Shown here: positions 35,225-47,236 of the stretch, piece after piece
Layout: each line of letters starts with the position of its first letter
How positions within the stretch are numbered: the stretch's first letter is position 1
Source of the DNA: Straminergon stramineum
Taxonomy: Eukaryota; Streptophyta; Bryopsida; Hypnales; Calliergonaceae
Direction: 5' to 3'
Length of the DNA stretch: 64,000 nucleotides
Assembly: GCA_963920665.1 (NCBI GenBank)
Contig: OY987273.1
Coordinates: 6,946,501-7,010,500, forward strand
Notes under the pieces: generated by a model
Database searches by the model: none
The model's input: the letters and a program-made list of their open reading frames with translations, nothing else
What the model was told of the DNA's origin: nothing
Made by a program: the position numbers and the translations under genes

Positions 35225-35596
35225 CTCAAAAGCTTCATCATTTACATGGTGCTCCTTCCCCCACTTCTCTATTACAACTTTGGCATTCTATAATGCATCA
35301 TGTGCCCATTTCTCCAAGAATTGAAGAAAATTCTTCTTTTCCGTTTCATGATGCCATTCTGGCACGTTAAAGGCATCCAACATCCTCTACTTCATGTTCA
35401 CCTTGAATTTATCAATGCAATCCTCTTGATATCACATATATTTAGTATCAAGGGACATTGTAGTCTTTGTCTTGTAGAACGCCACAATGCATTTCATCAA
35501 GAATGCTTTGCAACTCTCCGGGGGATTGTCCCTAGTGTATTCACTAGAAGGCACCACTTCTTTTTCCTTCACAGCCTTCTTGACCCTTGGCATCAT
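35225..35596 (-). pseudogene. Protein-kinase-like pseudogene, N-terminal part
   Basis: The minus strand opens with ATG ATG at 35596 (MMPRVKKAVKEKEVV). It runs about 124 codons through FLMKCIVAFYKTKTTMS and FLQFLEKWAHDAL to VNDEAFEH, where element B interrupts it. Across the insertion, after removing B and one ACATG, the frame continues HVIMKVDMFTKKCKQFG at 28291. Three stops (TGA, TAG, TAG) lie in this part. The N-terminal region is not recognised; it precedes the glycine loop by about 180 residues. A GC-rich motif cluster lies 145-310 bp upstream. Confidence 0.7.
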
Positions 35597-35740
35597 GATG
35601 AATTGATAATGTGATTAACGTCACAATTTTTAGAAGAAAACGATAATAATTACCTCCAAAATTAGACTCTCACCCTCTCAAAGAGACGAGCCAATAAAGG
35701 TCAAGCCACCAAACTCTCCACTCTCATTTGCAAGTAAGAG

Positions 35741-35905
35741 GGATGGCAAAAGTGAAGGGCAGATGGTCCGTCCACCCCTTTCATATGAGGCGGACTGCCT
35801 TTTCCCATCTGTGTCATCGAGCGGACGGGTGATTGTCTGCCTCATTAGGACCATCCAATTGGATGACCAACCCATCTGCTGATATTAGTCCATCCAATCG
35901 GATGG
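35741..35905. promoter_or_regulatory. GC-rich motif cluster upstream of the kinase-like gene
   Basis: It contains GGCGGACTGCC, GAGCGGACGGG and two palindromes, CATCCAATTGGATG (35852-35865) and CCATCCAATCGGATGG (35890-35905). The words GCGGA and GGATGG recur in clusters upstream of three other decayed genes in this window. A promoter-proximal role is inferred from position only. Confidence 0.45.
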
Positions 35906-37060
35906 TCACCTCAACACATTGGGATCATTTCATTGGGAATTCTATAGACAATGTAGTGAACATTTTCTTTTCCGTATTTAAGGAAATTAACCTTTAAATG
36001 CCCAAGCCTCTCCAAGTGTGTTTTGACTATGAAAAAAGAAAATTGGCTTGTAGTTATCCTTAATGAAGCAAATTATATTTTTTTCCAAATCTAACCATAT
36101 AGATGTTAATAGAGTTTGTTTAGTAGTATGCACACCATTTTTGAGTGTGAAATCTCCTAGGAGCTGTGAGATTATACAGAGGGAAATATACATTTTCTAT
36201 TTTTAGTATGTTGTCTTTGAACACTATGTTTCAAAAATTTGCATATATATGTTTTTTGGGATTGGAGGTAACATGACCAACTTCAAAGTGTGTTAGCACA
36301 CTAAAATGCACTTTAAACTTTTCATTGGGACCATTCTCAAAGCAAATGGATAAGTAAAATTTCTTAGATTTCAAATCAAATGAAATTGCCAAAATTTGCA
36401 TAAAGCCGGGAAATGAAGTAAAATTAGCAAGCTTTACACTCCACTTTTAGTACACATATGGCCTTGAAGACCTCTCAATAATTGAATATGTACTTTTTTC
36501 AATGAAAAATAAAAGTTTTCCATAATTAACCCTCAAAACTACCCAAACGTTTCTTAAACTAGTCATAGGAATTTAACTGCCCACACAAAAATGGGCCTGA
36601 AATTTCAGATGGACCATATATGGTCAACTGGATAGTTAGGGGTTAAAGCCTTATTATTTAGAAAATAAATGGGAAACTTCTATGATATCGCCTCTACAAT
36701 TATACTCTACAAAATTTCAATGTCCTTATTACATCATTCAATTACTTCATAAATTGACGAAGTTGTGGTTCTTCATGGACTTCTAGTAATGTAGTTAAGT
36801 GAAAAAGCTGAGAAGTTCATCTAATTACTTGCATTCATCATGAATTTTTGAGATCCATTTGAGCATTCACCTTCAAATGAGAAAACTACACATTTCAAAA
36901 TCTAACATGCATGCAAGATTTGTATTTGCAGACAATGACATCATTAGAAAGTGACATCATTGTCTTATGATTGTCATTGTTTACATTTCAACAATATTCG
37001 AAAATCTGTAACCTACCTCTACATCAAAAAACATCTTATATTGTTTTACCAAAGTAACCA
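35906..37060. other. A+T-rich spacer
   Basis: No gene or repeat is recognised. Confidence 0.45.
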
Positions 37061-37067
37061 AACTGCA

Positions 37068-38179
37068 CTATATTTTATTCTGAATCAGAACTACTATCAT
37101 CCTTCTTATCGTGAGGTGTGGAACCGGAGCCACTGTGTGGCCCATATCCGCTGACCCTTGTCCTTGTCCATAATTTCCAAAGTATGGACCTCCAAATGGT
37201 GGAGGAGGAAGTGGTGCATTCTCCTCTAACCCTTTAGTCCCCCGTTGACTTGAAACACTGTAGTACGAGCTTTTAGAAGTCCCATATGAATCTTGCCCCA
37301 TTGTCTTAGATAATACTATGAGCCACTGTATTGAAAACCACCATAGTCCATGTACCTTGTGCTTCCATGGCCTCCTATGTTCCAAAAGTCATTGTAGGGG
37401 TCATTGTTGAATCGTGAACTTCCTCCTCCATATTGCAAGTGACGTGCATCATGATCATACCAAGGTGGTGACGATTGCTGACGTAGCCGACCTTGATCCA
37501 CCACACTATTTCTCATTGCCTCTCACATTTGATTATGGAAGTTGATGTCTTCGTGTTCATCTCCGCGTTCATGCCTCTTTGGAAAATGAGGTGGAAGTAG
37601 CAAGTCTTCTTCATCACTATCATCATCATCATCATCCTCTGCATCTGGCATTGGTTTTGGTAAAAATCCAAATTGACCACAATTAGACTAGGCTAGTAGG
37701 CAATCGCTTGGGCCAACCCAATTAATGTCTATCACCGCCTTATCACAGGTCATTTTGGACTTTTCGTCCTTCCCTATAATTGTATGCTAGTCAACATCTC
37801 TTTGGAGTACAATCTCTGCCCAAACTATGGCCATGGTGGAATAGTTCATGATATTTGGTTTAGAGGCACCTAAATTGCAAGCTACCCAAATCTCCTTGTA
37901 CCTTTGTACAAAATGTACACTCTTGCAAGTATGCATGGGGCCTTCCCAACGTCTCACTTGTTGCTCTAATGCCTCCATGTTATCCGTTGGCCACAGTTTT
38001 GCAATGTATGACATTTTCACATAATGCTTGCATGTTGTACAAGTCCATATTATTTTGGGCTCATATTGCCAACCCTCTTCAGCTACCCTGAATTTGTCAA
38101 AAAAAGAATCCCAATCCATGTCTTGTGATTTCCCCTTTGTACTCTTTTTGAAAGGATTGGGAATTCCTTGAGAAGGCAT
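37068..38179 (-). pseudogene. Decayed Cys-motif protein gene (unrecognised family)
   Basis: The minus-strand frame starts at ATG 38179 (MPSQGIPNPFKKSTKG). It carries a compact Cys/His block, WTCTTCKHYVKMSYIAKLW, then MHTCKSVHF, which could be a C2-H/C zinc-binding unit like those at the start of many plant element proteins. It then becomes acidic (DDDDDDSDEED near 37610) and ends Gly/Pro/Tyr-rich (PPPPFGGPYFGNYGQGQG). In-frame stops near 37790 (TAG), 37690 (TAG), 37530 (TGA) and 37315 (TAG), plus a frameshift near 37320, break it. I do not recognise the family. A BED-like or hAT-accessory protein is one guess. Confidence 0.5.
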
Positions 38180-38334
38180 GGTAACCCGTCTTGTCGTCTC
38201 TTAATCCAAAGTTCAAATGAGAAGTTTATAAATTTCAAAATTTAGAAGGTGATGAAAAACTTATGTGTAAATTAAGTTAATTCATTCACAATTGATCACA
38301 CTCCAAGTCAAAAGGGGCACGTAGATACCAATTG

Positions 38335-38635
38335 GCATTGGATCAACCCACTCTGGAAGGCAAACAATTGTGCGGACTATGCCATCCATGCCTCCCTTTA
38401 CATCGTCCACCCAAGCCAACATCATTAACCGGATTGGATAGGCGGATGGCAGACAGGTAGATCCAACAGCTAGAATGCCTCGGCTTGTTACATCGCATGG
38501 TCCGGATGATTGGAGCAAACGGGAGGTTTGTCCACCTAACGGACGGCCCACTAGCAAACGGGTCGGCGGTGAACAGGTAGACAAGCGGTCGGCAGACTAG
38601 CCGATGGGCGGATGGTGGATGGGGCTCCCACTTCT
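38335..38635. promoter_or_regulatory. GC-rich motif cluster upstream of the Cys-motif gene
   Basis: About 300 bp with GGCGGATGG, GCGGTCGGC, GACGGCCC and related words in A+T-rich surroundings, ending about 155 bp upstream of the ATG at 38179. It shares TCCGCC/GGATGG words with three other clusters. The open minus-strand frame here follows from GC content and is not called as a gene. Confidence 0.45.
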
Positions 38636-41600
38636 AATGCATAGTTAGTGAATCCTTAAAGTTCAAACAATCAAACTACGAAATGAGAGACGGAAAGCAA
38701 ATTCAACAAAGACTTGACGAATCCAAATGAAATTTTACAAATCCCATTTCAAATTTTTTCATTGAAAATCTAAAGTGCATCTTCGTTGTAAATCATTTTT
38801 TTCCACAAACGTAAAGGTCCGTAACACCAAAAATGATGTACAACTCTAATTGTAACACATAACTCCTTTAGTTCACAACCCATTGTTTCATAAGAAAACA
38901 CTCAAAATTGACACTGGCATTAGTTACACAGCATTGATAAATAATAATAGTAAAGAGCCAAAGAATTACTTTTTAAATTTAGGGGCGAGGGAATGTTTAA
39001 CTATTTGCATTTTATAATATAGTACCATGACAAACTGAAAATGACAATGTGTGGAAGAATCTTTAAAGCCTTCGACAATGTAGATTGCAACATTATGATA
39101 TGTAAAGTGAATGAAACATGGTTTTTCATTTCTGCATATTTTACTATTATATTTATTAATTATTCAGACTTTGAGTCCCTTTCACTTCAATTTTTATTTA
39201 TTATAATGGAGGGCTTCAAATTTATTATTTTTTAATGAAGGGCTTAGAATTACTAACTCTACATGAATTCATGATCAAACATTGAGTTCAAAGTGTGAAT
39301 TAAATATATCAACAAAGACACTCAAAGTTTCACTCTTAGAAAATTTGTTCACTACATGTATGTTAAAGATTCTAGGACATTCTAACTAATTAACACACAA
39401 TAATGTCAACTATGAGATTGTTATGCCAATGAATGTGGTCTATTTTGGGAGCATGAGGGTGAAAAATCATTCATCCTAAAATGGATTTTATCCCTAAAGG
39501 TCCATTGTCCCCTCGGGGGACAAAATGGATTTCGGGCAAGTTCCTAGGACCTCAATTTTTAGTGAAAATTTTAGAAACTTTCTTATAAGATAGAAAAAAT
39601 GATTGCGTTTGTGCCTTTGTCGGAATATAATTTTTATTTCAATCGTTGCCCAAGAGCAAAAGTTATCCATCTTAAACATAATTTTCACGTTACTGGGCTG
39701 AAAAATAAATTCACAAAAATTTGAAATTACATTTTTCAAATTTTTTGCTCTTAGAAATTATATTTTTGACTACATGTCAAGCTTTGATTCATTCCATTTG
39801 GATTGGTGATGTGAAAGTTATGAACAATCTTGTTTTCCGGGCAATATGAGCATCTTCTTGAAAAAATCCCTTTGAATGCTAATATATTTCAATCTGCATG
39901 GCCCTAAATCCTAAAATTTTTATCACTTGGTTTGAGACAAGTAAAGTACAAGATCCTATCATTATATTCTAGAAAAAGTATTTTTTTAGCTCTCTAGCAT
40001 GAACGCAACAGAAATGATGGTTTTGAGTGTTTTTTCACAGAAAAATGGCCTTGGTCCTTCAGGCGTTAACTAATGAATTCTACGAATTATTTAATTTAGA
40101 ACATGCTCTAATCGCTCACAAATTCAGGTTCTCTCTAAGTTTTGTAGAACAAATCTAAAATGGAATGATTTAAAGCATTTTATATACGTAAAAATACATC
40201 TTCTTAGAAATCTTTTGGTTTAAATCTAAGGTTCTTTGAGGATTTTTTTGGTGAATGCCAAACTAAAAGTTAAAAACCAAGTCTTCTTCAAGTGTTGTAT
40301 AGTTGGATCAATGTGTTATAACTTTCTCTCCTGTGTAAGGATTGAAAGAACAATAACATTTTAGATTTTTAGATTTCTAGGAAAGGTGACATGTTTATCT
40401 ATCATTCTATCTTAACCCCTAAATGCCCAAGGCTTGTGTGGAGCTTCTTGAAATTTGCTCTAAATTGAATACAAACTCAACATTTTAATAAATTATACCA
40501 ATTTCATTTGAATTGTAATGATACAAATTCAAACTAGACATGTTAGAAATCACATAAGAAAAAAAAACATAACAATATCACTTTCAGAATGAAAGATTGT
40601 AATGTTTGATCATGAGGGTGTAAAAAGTATGAAATTTTTACATTTCTCTATTTGCATGTAAATTCTCAAAAGTTTGTCACCAAGAAAAATTATAGGGCTT
40701 AGCATGCACAACCCCACTAAACTTATGTTTTTTCAAAATCTCTTATTTGATTTTTTAAAATGAATTTCTATTGTGATTTTTCCAGAAAGACCTTAGATCT
40801 AGTGTATTTGAAGTTGATTTTTAAGAGCCTTCAACACTATAGGAAGTGAAGATTGCAATGGTCATCCTTGCACAAAGTCTTCAATAGAACAAACATAATC
40901 ATTCATTTTTAAGATAATAAGATCGGTTTGTTGATCCTCAAACGAAACTTCTAAAACAATTCTCCAAAAATATAAACTAATCATAATAGCAATTTGGTTG
41001 GGTTTTATTTAACTTCAAAGTTTTTGGAACACTTGAATTTTGTGCTTCGGGCATTTAGGGTTTAAAAAGAACTTTAAGAAAATCCTATCAAACAATAAAT
41101 TCATTAAAACATGGCTAAAATCCATTTTGCTAAATGATGAGATAATGGAACTTTAAGAATTCAGAATACTTAAGTCAATCTCACCCTTCAACCTCATAAT
41201 CTTTCACTTCATCATTCATCAATGATATTGTGGCTTTTCTGATTTTATGACCTTTGCAATCTCCATTGTCCAACATGTCTAGTTTGAATTTATACGAAAT
41301 AAATCAAATAATTTTGAACCCAAATTTTCAATCTTCTAAAAATGATGGCATTTGGTAAATTGGAGTAGGTAAGGATTTAAGGGTTAGTAGGGTTTAGGGT
41401 TTAGGCCTTCACCCTAAACTAGTAAACTTGAAGCCCTCTTAATGCATACTTGGATTCTTGTAATTTCTCTATTTCTATTTCTCATTTGCTTGATCAAAGG
41501 CTAAAGCATTGGATACTAAAACTCTCTAGTCATAGGGTATTAAAAAGAATCTGACTCATTGGAAAAATGTATTTGAGAGAATCCTATGCCTCACGGCCTC

Positions 41601-41640
41601 CAAAGTCCCCCAAATTTGAAAAATTTGGTGGGAAGGATTG
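38636..41640. other. Long A+T-rich spacer
   Basis: No coding or element structure is recognised. A short TTTAGGG pair occurs near 41390-41405. Confidence 0.45.
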
Positions 41641-41644
41641 TTGG

Positions 41645-41760
41645 TCTACTAGCACAGTTGGGTTGTCCGCCCATCCTCTCGTCCACTCGTGTGGGCGGTA
41701 GGCCACATCCAGTCCCGGACCTACTCTATGTTTGGAAGTAGACAAGTATACTGGCGGATG
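41645..41760. promoter_or_regulatory. GC-rich motif cluster upstream of the coiled-coil/RING-like gene
   Basis: Contains TTGTCCGCCCATCC, GTGGGCGGTAGG and GGCGGATGACC. It sits a few hundred bases upstream of the first recognisable coding DNA of the plus-strand pseudogene that follows. Confidence 0.4.
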
Positions 41761-41990
41761 ACCAAGGGCTTTCTCCTCACTTTCACTCTCCCATTTGGGC
41801 ATCATAGCCATGTTGGATATCCTACTATTGCTTCACGCGCTAGTTGCTCCTACGTGGTGGAGAGTGGGGGTCAAATATCTTTCATTACACATTGGATTTA
41901 CTACCTTGGTTACGTACGGACACACAAACATGGTATTCATTTTTTATTTTTGGAGAACTAGTCAAAGGGTGTGAAGTTGGAAAATGGAAA

Positions 41991-44900
41991 CTTCAAGTTC
42001 CAAGGGGACGCTCAATGATCAAGCAGTCATGATAGGTGTAGATGGTGTTGTAGTTGAAAGCAACAAAAGATCTAAACCAAAGGAGGCGAGACAATAATTG
42101 CGTTTTGACATTTTGCATGATGTCAACATCAAGGTGGAGACCGATTGGGAGACGGAGGACGTGCAGTACTAGACCTAAAAATGTATCACATTAGCCTTGA
42201 GATTGTCACCCTCTTCACACTTATGAATATTGTTTTAAATCGGCAAATTGTCTTAGTGATCATTTTGTCCATCATTCAATGGAGGTGTGGCAAACCCTTT
42301 TTCCAAACAAGGCTATGCGTAAGGGCAAAATTGCCTATAGCTTGGCAAGTATGGTTTGTGCTAAATAGATTTTGGCTTGCAAGGTGGATTGGAGCACGTA
42401 CTCTATGATAGTGACAATTCCACTTGCAATTGGTCATCATCAAAAAGACATCCTGGATATGTTCAATCCAAAGGCACAATTTCCTAGAGCATATGAAGCA
42501 AATGTTGTGTCAAAGGATGTTGCGGACCACATTTGCATCTCTCCTCAATCCAAAGTGTGTAGTGCGGAAGTTGTGCATGGAAAAAAGGAAGGCGGTAGAG
42601 CCGGGTGCTACATGTAACACCAAAGTAGGGAGCACTTCTTCTTTAGTAGGTGTGGAGGGAGAGGGGTTTAGGACTCCATCAAAAGATTTGAATCCTACAC
42701 CTCACGTGACCAAAGGGATGTGGGTGGAGAATACTCCAAAAAAGACACCTTGTCCCATAGAACATGGGTCAACACCGAAGCCATGAAAGTAGAAGGAAGA
42801 GAATTATGTAGAAGAAATTGCTATGGCACAAGTTTGTATTGAAAGGTTTTTGAACAATAGTGCCCAAGACATCATGTTCAATGTCCCTTCACCTATTCAC
42901 TCGATGAGAAGACCAAGCCCAATTCAAAGCTCAACAAATGAAGTGCCAACATTACCAAAGAAGAATGAAGAGCACCGTAGTGAATTGACAGGTGTAGGGA
43001 TGGACTCGGAGAACAAGGTTGTTGTCCACAACAACGAAGAGACGTCGAATTTAGAAGACAATCCATTGCTAGCGTTGTTGTGTTCAAAGGATTTAGAGTC
43101 ATTGCTAAAGATGCCTCTATTAGAAGAGTTGGAGAACTTGTTGCAATGTACCTTCTGATGGAACCAATTTGAAATTCAACGAGGTACAATTGACAATGGA
43201 AATGAAGGTGGCACGAGTAATGAAGGTGACACTACAAATGAATGGCACAATTTTGCTTCAAGCAAGGCAACAATGGGATTTGACGAGATATTTGGAATAG
43301 CTTATTCTCTATCATGTACAGCTAGAGTTGTGGTTGTATTGACACCTACCCTCATAGAAGTAACGGATACATTTTCCAAAATGATGCCATCCATTTTACA
43401 TGGTGCTTTGGCTTTGAAGAAGTTTGTCAAGTTTGCGGACAAACTACAGGACGAGAAAGTGAAAGAGCTTCAACATATTGTTTTTCTAGAACAAGAGAAT
43501 CAAGAATTGAGGGAGGTGCGTTATTCCAAGGAAGACCATGATGTTCTCAAGGCAAAGTATGAGATATTGCAGAGGCAACATAAAACAGTGTCCGATTGTG
43601 TCTATTAGAGGACCTTGAACAATGACAACAAGAGGTTCAAGAAAGAAAATGAGACTTTGAAGCTCATGAATGAAGATCTAAAGGCCATGAATGAGAAATT
43701 GGCATTGGAGTTGAAGACATCTAATGAGATGTTAGAATGGCATCGCAAAACATTGTTGATATTGGAGAACGAGAAGGCAGCTAAACAATGGAACGGTAGA
43801 GCCAATTTATCGCAAGCAAGTCAACCAACTCAAGAGAGTGATGAACTCTCTCTTCCTCTTCACAAGGGCAAAGCCGTGGATGTGATAGTTGAACTCCCAC
43901 AGCCTATTGAGAGCCCTAAACTTTTAGGTTTTCCCTCTGTCCAAGATGCTTCTATAGAAATAGAAGACCATGAAGTCGAAGACTTAAAGCATCAATTGGA
44001 TTTGGCAATCTAAGCAAAGAATGAGGCCAAGTCCACAATGAAACGAATGGAACAAGTGGAGTTCCTAAGCAAAATCCTTCCAGTGGAAAAGGTCGACTTA
44101 TGTTAGGTGGTGTGGGTGAGGCAACTCCAGGAATAATCCTTTGTATCATCTAGACTCATGAAAGGGCTCTTGAGGTAGGCACTCAAATTGGGCGTAGCAT
44201 ACGAGAACGTGAGGAGCTCTCATTTGCGTTTTGCGAAGAAGTTAGAGGACAAAAGAAAGAACCCTAATTTAAAACTTATGATTTGGGGGAACATGGATAG
44301 AATGTATGAGCACTTAAACCACGGCAAGACCTATGATATGAATGATATAGAGAACATCAATTGGGCCTTGGAACCAAAAGAAGGATGAGTCCCTCACAAT
44401 ACATTGTCAACTCACTTCCATCAACATGACAAAGAGCTTGTGTTGGGTAGTTTTCCGAATACTCCCATTTTGGAAGGTCATTCTTTTCTTTGCCAAGGTC
44501 ATTTTGGGCCCAAAGGAGCTATAGCATTGGGTCAGTGTCGCCACACTTTCTATGTCTTTTGCATTCAAAGATCGGCGGAATTTCAATGCCATTGTTCGGA
44601 GTGTCGCATTCCTCTAAGTCCAAGGTTGTATGAAATGATAGGGATTTTCCATTGTATGCCATTGGGACATGAATACAATTGGTGGACCCTTCTACTTGAC
44701 CAAGATCCATATAGATTCCAAAACTACTTGCATTGAGGAAAACCAATGAAGTGGGATGTTGAAGAATAATTTCATGAGATATCCGATGGCCCACTGCCCC
44801 TAAGGATAAGTACTTCTAGATGATGCAAGATGTAGAGGTGGAGTTGTGTGCCTTTCAAATTCCTAATAGTGAGTCTCGAGAATTGTTTTGTTGTAGTATG

Positions 44901-45545
44901 GGATGGCATTGGAGCTCACAACACTGAAAATTATTCCAAATTCTCGAAAAAGAATGGATGAAGCAAGGTCCAAATGACCTCTTGGTGGAGGTGGAGCAAA
45001 ATCATGAGGTCATTAAGCAATTGGAGGGATACAATATGGAATTGATAGGGCGGGCCCTCATTTTATCAAAATTCGAAGAAGCAACAAAAGTTTGTTCTAT
45101 GGTGGATCTATATGGTAACTCAATGACAAAGAATAAAATGGAAGATGTTGCCAAGGCATTTGACACAAGGATGAATGAAGTTATAATGAAGTAGAGGTTG
45201 TATTTAGGGGAGGGAAATGACCCCTTTTGGCTCCATGTGAAATTTGAGGATGCAATAATAAACAAACTCATGGATGATGTGGATTGTGTTGTGATGGCTT
45301 TGAAGGCCGACGAAATGGACATAACTCCAAAAAAGAAGAATAAATGGAAGATTGAAGAGGAAGATGACCACTCCGTGGAAACAAGACGGCAATTTGAGAG
45401 GGTTGACATGGAGGTAGAAGCTAGCCTTGGAGGGACAAGTGGTAGACGTAGTCCTCACTCGTACCCTCATCGAACAAGTAGAAGACTCATGGAAAAGGAG
45501 GAGACATCTCATGATGCAGAGGAAAATAATGGTGGCCACAACTAA
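41991..45545 (+). pseudogene. Decayed coiled-coil protein gene with half-RING motif
   Basis: Coding sense runs on the plus strand from about 41991 to TAA 45543, with frame changes near 42180, 42600 and 44760-44805. N-terminal blocks VMIGVDGVVVESNKRSK and KGKIAYSLASMVCAK are unrecognised. From 42823 to 44736 one frame, broken by several TAG stops, holds a long coiled coil (43440-43800; DNKRFKKENETLKLMNEDLK). It then reads LGQCRHTFYVFCIQ...CHCSECRIPLSP (44527-44620), which has the C-x-H...C...C-x2-C spacing of the second half of a RING finger; the first half is not evident. The last part (44958-45545) is charged and ends Lys/Glu/Asn-rich. A mobile-element protein is likely; the function is unknown. 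Confidence 0.55.
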
Positions 45546-45720
45546 GAGGGAAATGTTGAATTTCATAGCATAGACTTATATAGTTATATTTGTGGCATTG
45601 AAAATATAATTATGCATTGTGTGGTTTAGAAGTTTTCATGACAAGGACATCATCCACCATATACATGGAGACGTACTTCTATTGCATATACATGTATGCA
45701 AGGAAAATATGTTTTTATTT

Positions 45721-45722
<2 letters not shown>

Positions 45723-45756
<34 letters not shown>
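45723..45756. repeat. (TA)n microsatellite
   Basis: About 17 perfect TA units between two decayed genes. Confidence 0.9.
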
Positions 45757-45759
<3 letters not shown>

Positions 45760-45963
45760 TGCTTCATTATTATAATTTCATTTAACTATGTTGAATTCAA
45801 GGATACATGCTCAATCCAATTTCTAGTTTATTGTTCATTCAAAATTCAAATGAGTATTTTATTGTACTACTTTATACTTGTTTTGTAATCTTTTAATAAA
45901 TGTTAATCCAACAATCCATACACCCTGGCCACCCTAAATTACAAAGCTGATTTTAAAGAAAAC

Positions 45964-46032
45964 AACCCCGTCCGCCCCATCTATACCATCCGCCATGTCC
46001 GCACCATCCGCCCATCCGTTGGCAATCATCCA
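45964..46032. promoter_or_regulatory. GC-rich motif cluster upstream of the hAT gene
   Basis: GTCCGCCCC, CCATCCGCC, GTCCGCACC and CATCCGCCCATCCG within 70 bp, about 280-345 bp upstream of the ATG at 46310. It is the densest of four similar clusters. Confidence 0.5.
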
Positions 46033-46989
46033 ACGGTAACTTTCAAACCATAGAGCGCTCAACACCTCATAAGTATAAGAACAAGGAAGAAGACATTTAC
46101 AAGCACTCCTGAGAAACCGAACATTAAAATTTCTAAGGGCTAGGAGCTGCAATTTTTGTGTCCCTTGCTTGGTAATGCATAGTTCAGTGGACAGGAGGGC
46201 TTTGGTTTCCAAGGCTTCACACACACATTATATTTCATATATGTGACTTGATCAATTCATTGAAACTTGAGACGGGATTGAAACTTGAACTTGAAGGAAG
46301 CTTCTCACAATGAGTAAGGACTTCTTTGGTTGGTGTAGTGTTCCATCAAGTGGTAAAGTGCAGTGCAAGGCATGTGACTTTGTGTTTACAAATCAGAAGT
46401 GTCGCATGTTGAGTCACTTGGGATATGAAGGCAAAGATGGTGTTCGAGACAAGGGTATAAGCCTACGTCCAAAATTGACATCGCCAATTCAGAGTCTTTT
46501 TGGCCTTGCTAAAGGGATGTTCCCACCAAGATCGGCCCTTAACAACGTGGATGGCCAGAATGTAGTGAGAGTTGCTAGCAATATCTCAAATGGAAGGGAC
46601 TCACCACATTCAACATAGGAAGATTCAAGCCCAATGCCAGAACAAATAGGTTGTGCGTCTTCAGGGATGAATCATAATGCTGAAACATCAAGTGGACAAT
46701 GTCCAACCCTACCATTTTCATGATGTGGGCCATCTATTAGTTAAAATTAGGCATCTAGTTATTCTAACATTACTTCTATAATTACAAATTAAGATTAATT
46801 TAAAGGTCAATTGATAGTTATTTTCTTAGTTAGCTTGTAGTTTTCTAATTGTTTTTATGTTTATTAATATACTAAACTAGTATATAAAGGTAATAGTAAG
46901 GGCCATTAGATAATTATAATGGAGGATAATATATATTGGGGGATTATGATTAAAAAATATAATATAGGGGGTTAAAGTAGGAGAGGTGA

Positions 46990-47010
46990 GATATATATAT
47001 ATATATATAT
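46990..47010. repeat. (TA)n microsatellite in the hAT intron
   Basis: Short perfect TA run between the BED exon and the DUF659 exon. Confidence 0.85.
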
Positions 47011-47187
47011 GATGATAGGGAAGGAGGTATGAGAGGAGGCAATAAGCAAATTGTCGGGGGTTACATTTGGGTTTTGACTTAGAACTTGTCATGATGTAGT
47101 AGCCAAATTTGAGAGGGATTTAATTACTATTGTGTACCATCCAAGTTTTGAGGATTTAAAGCTTAGTATAAAGATTTTGAAAGGTTG

Positions 47188-47189
<2 letters not shown>

Positions 47190-47229
<40 letters not shown>
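47190..47229. repeat. (TA)n microsatellite in the hAT intron
   Basis: About 19 TA units just upstream of the second coding block, so the intron is likely to vary in length between individuals. Confidence 0.85.

Positions 47230-47236
<7 letters not shown>

Noticed and set aside
38282..38584. A 100-codon minus-strand gene
   Set aside because: It lies in a GC-rich motif cluster. It is adjacent to but separate from the real frame at 38179, and has no domain.
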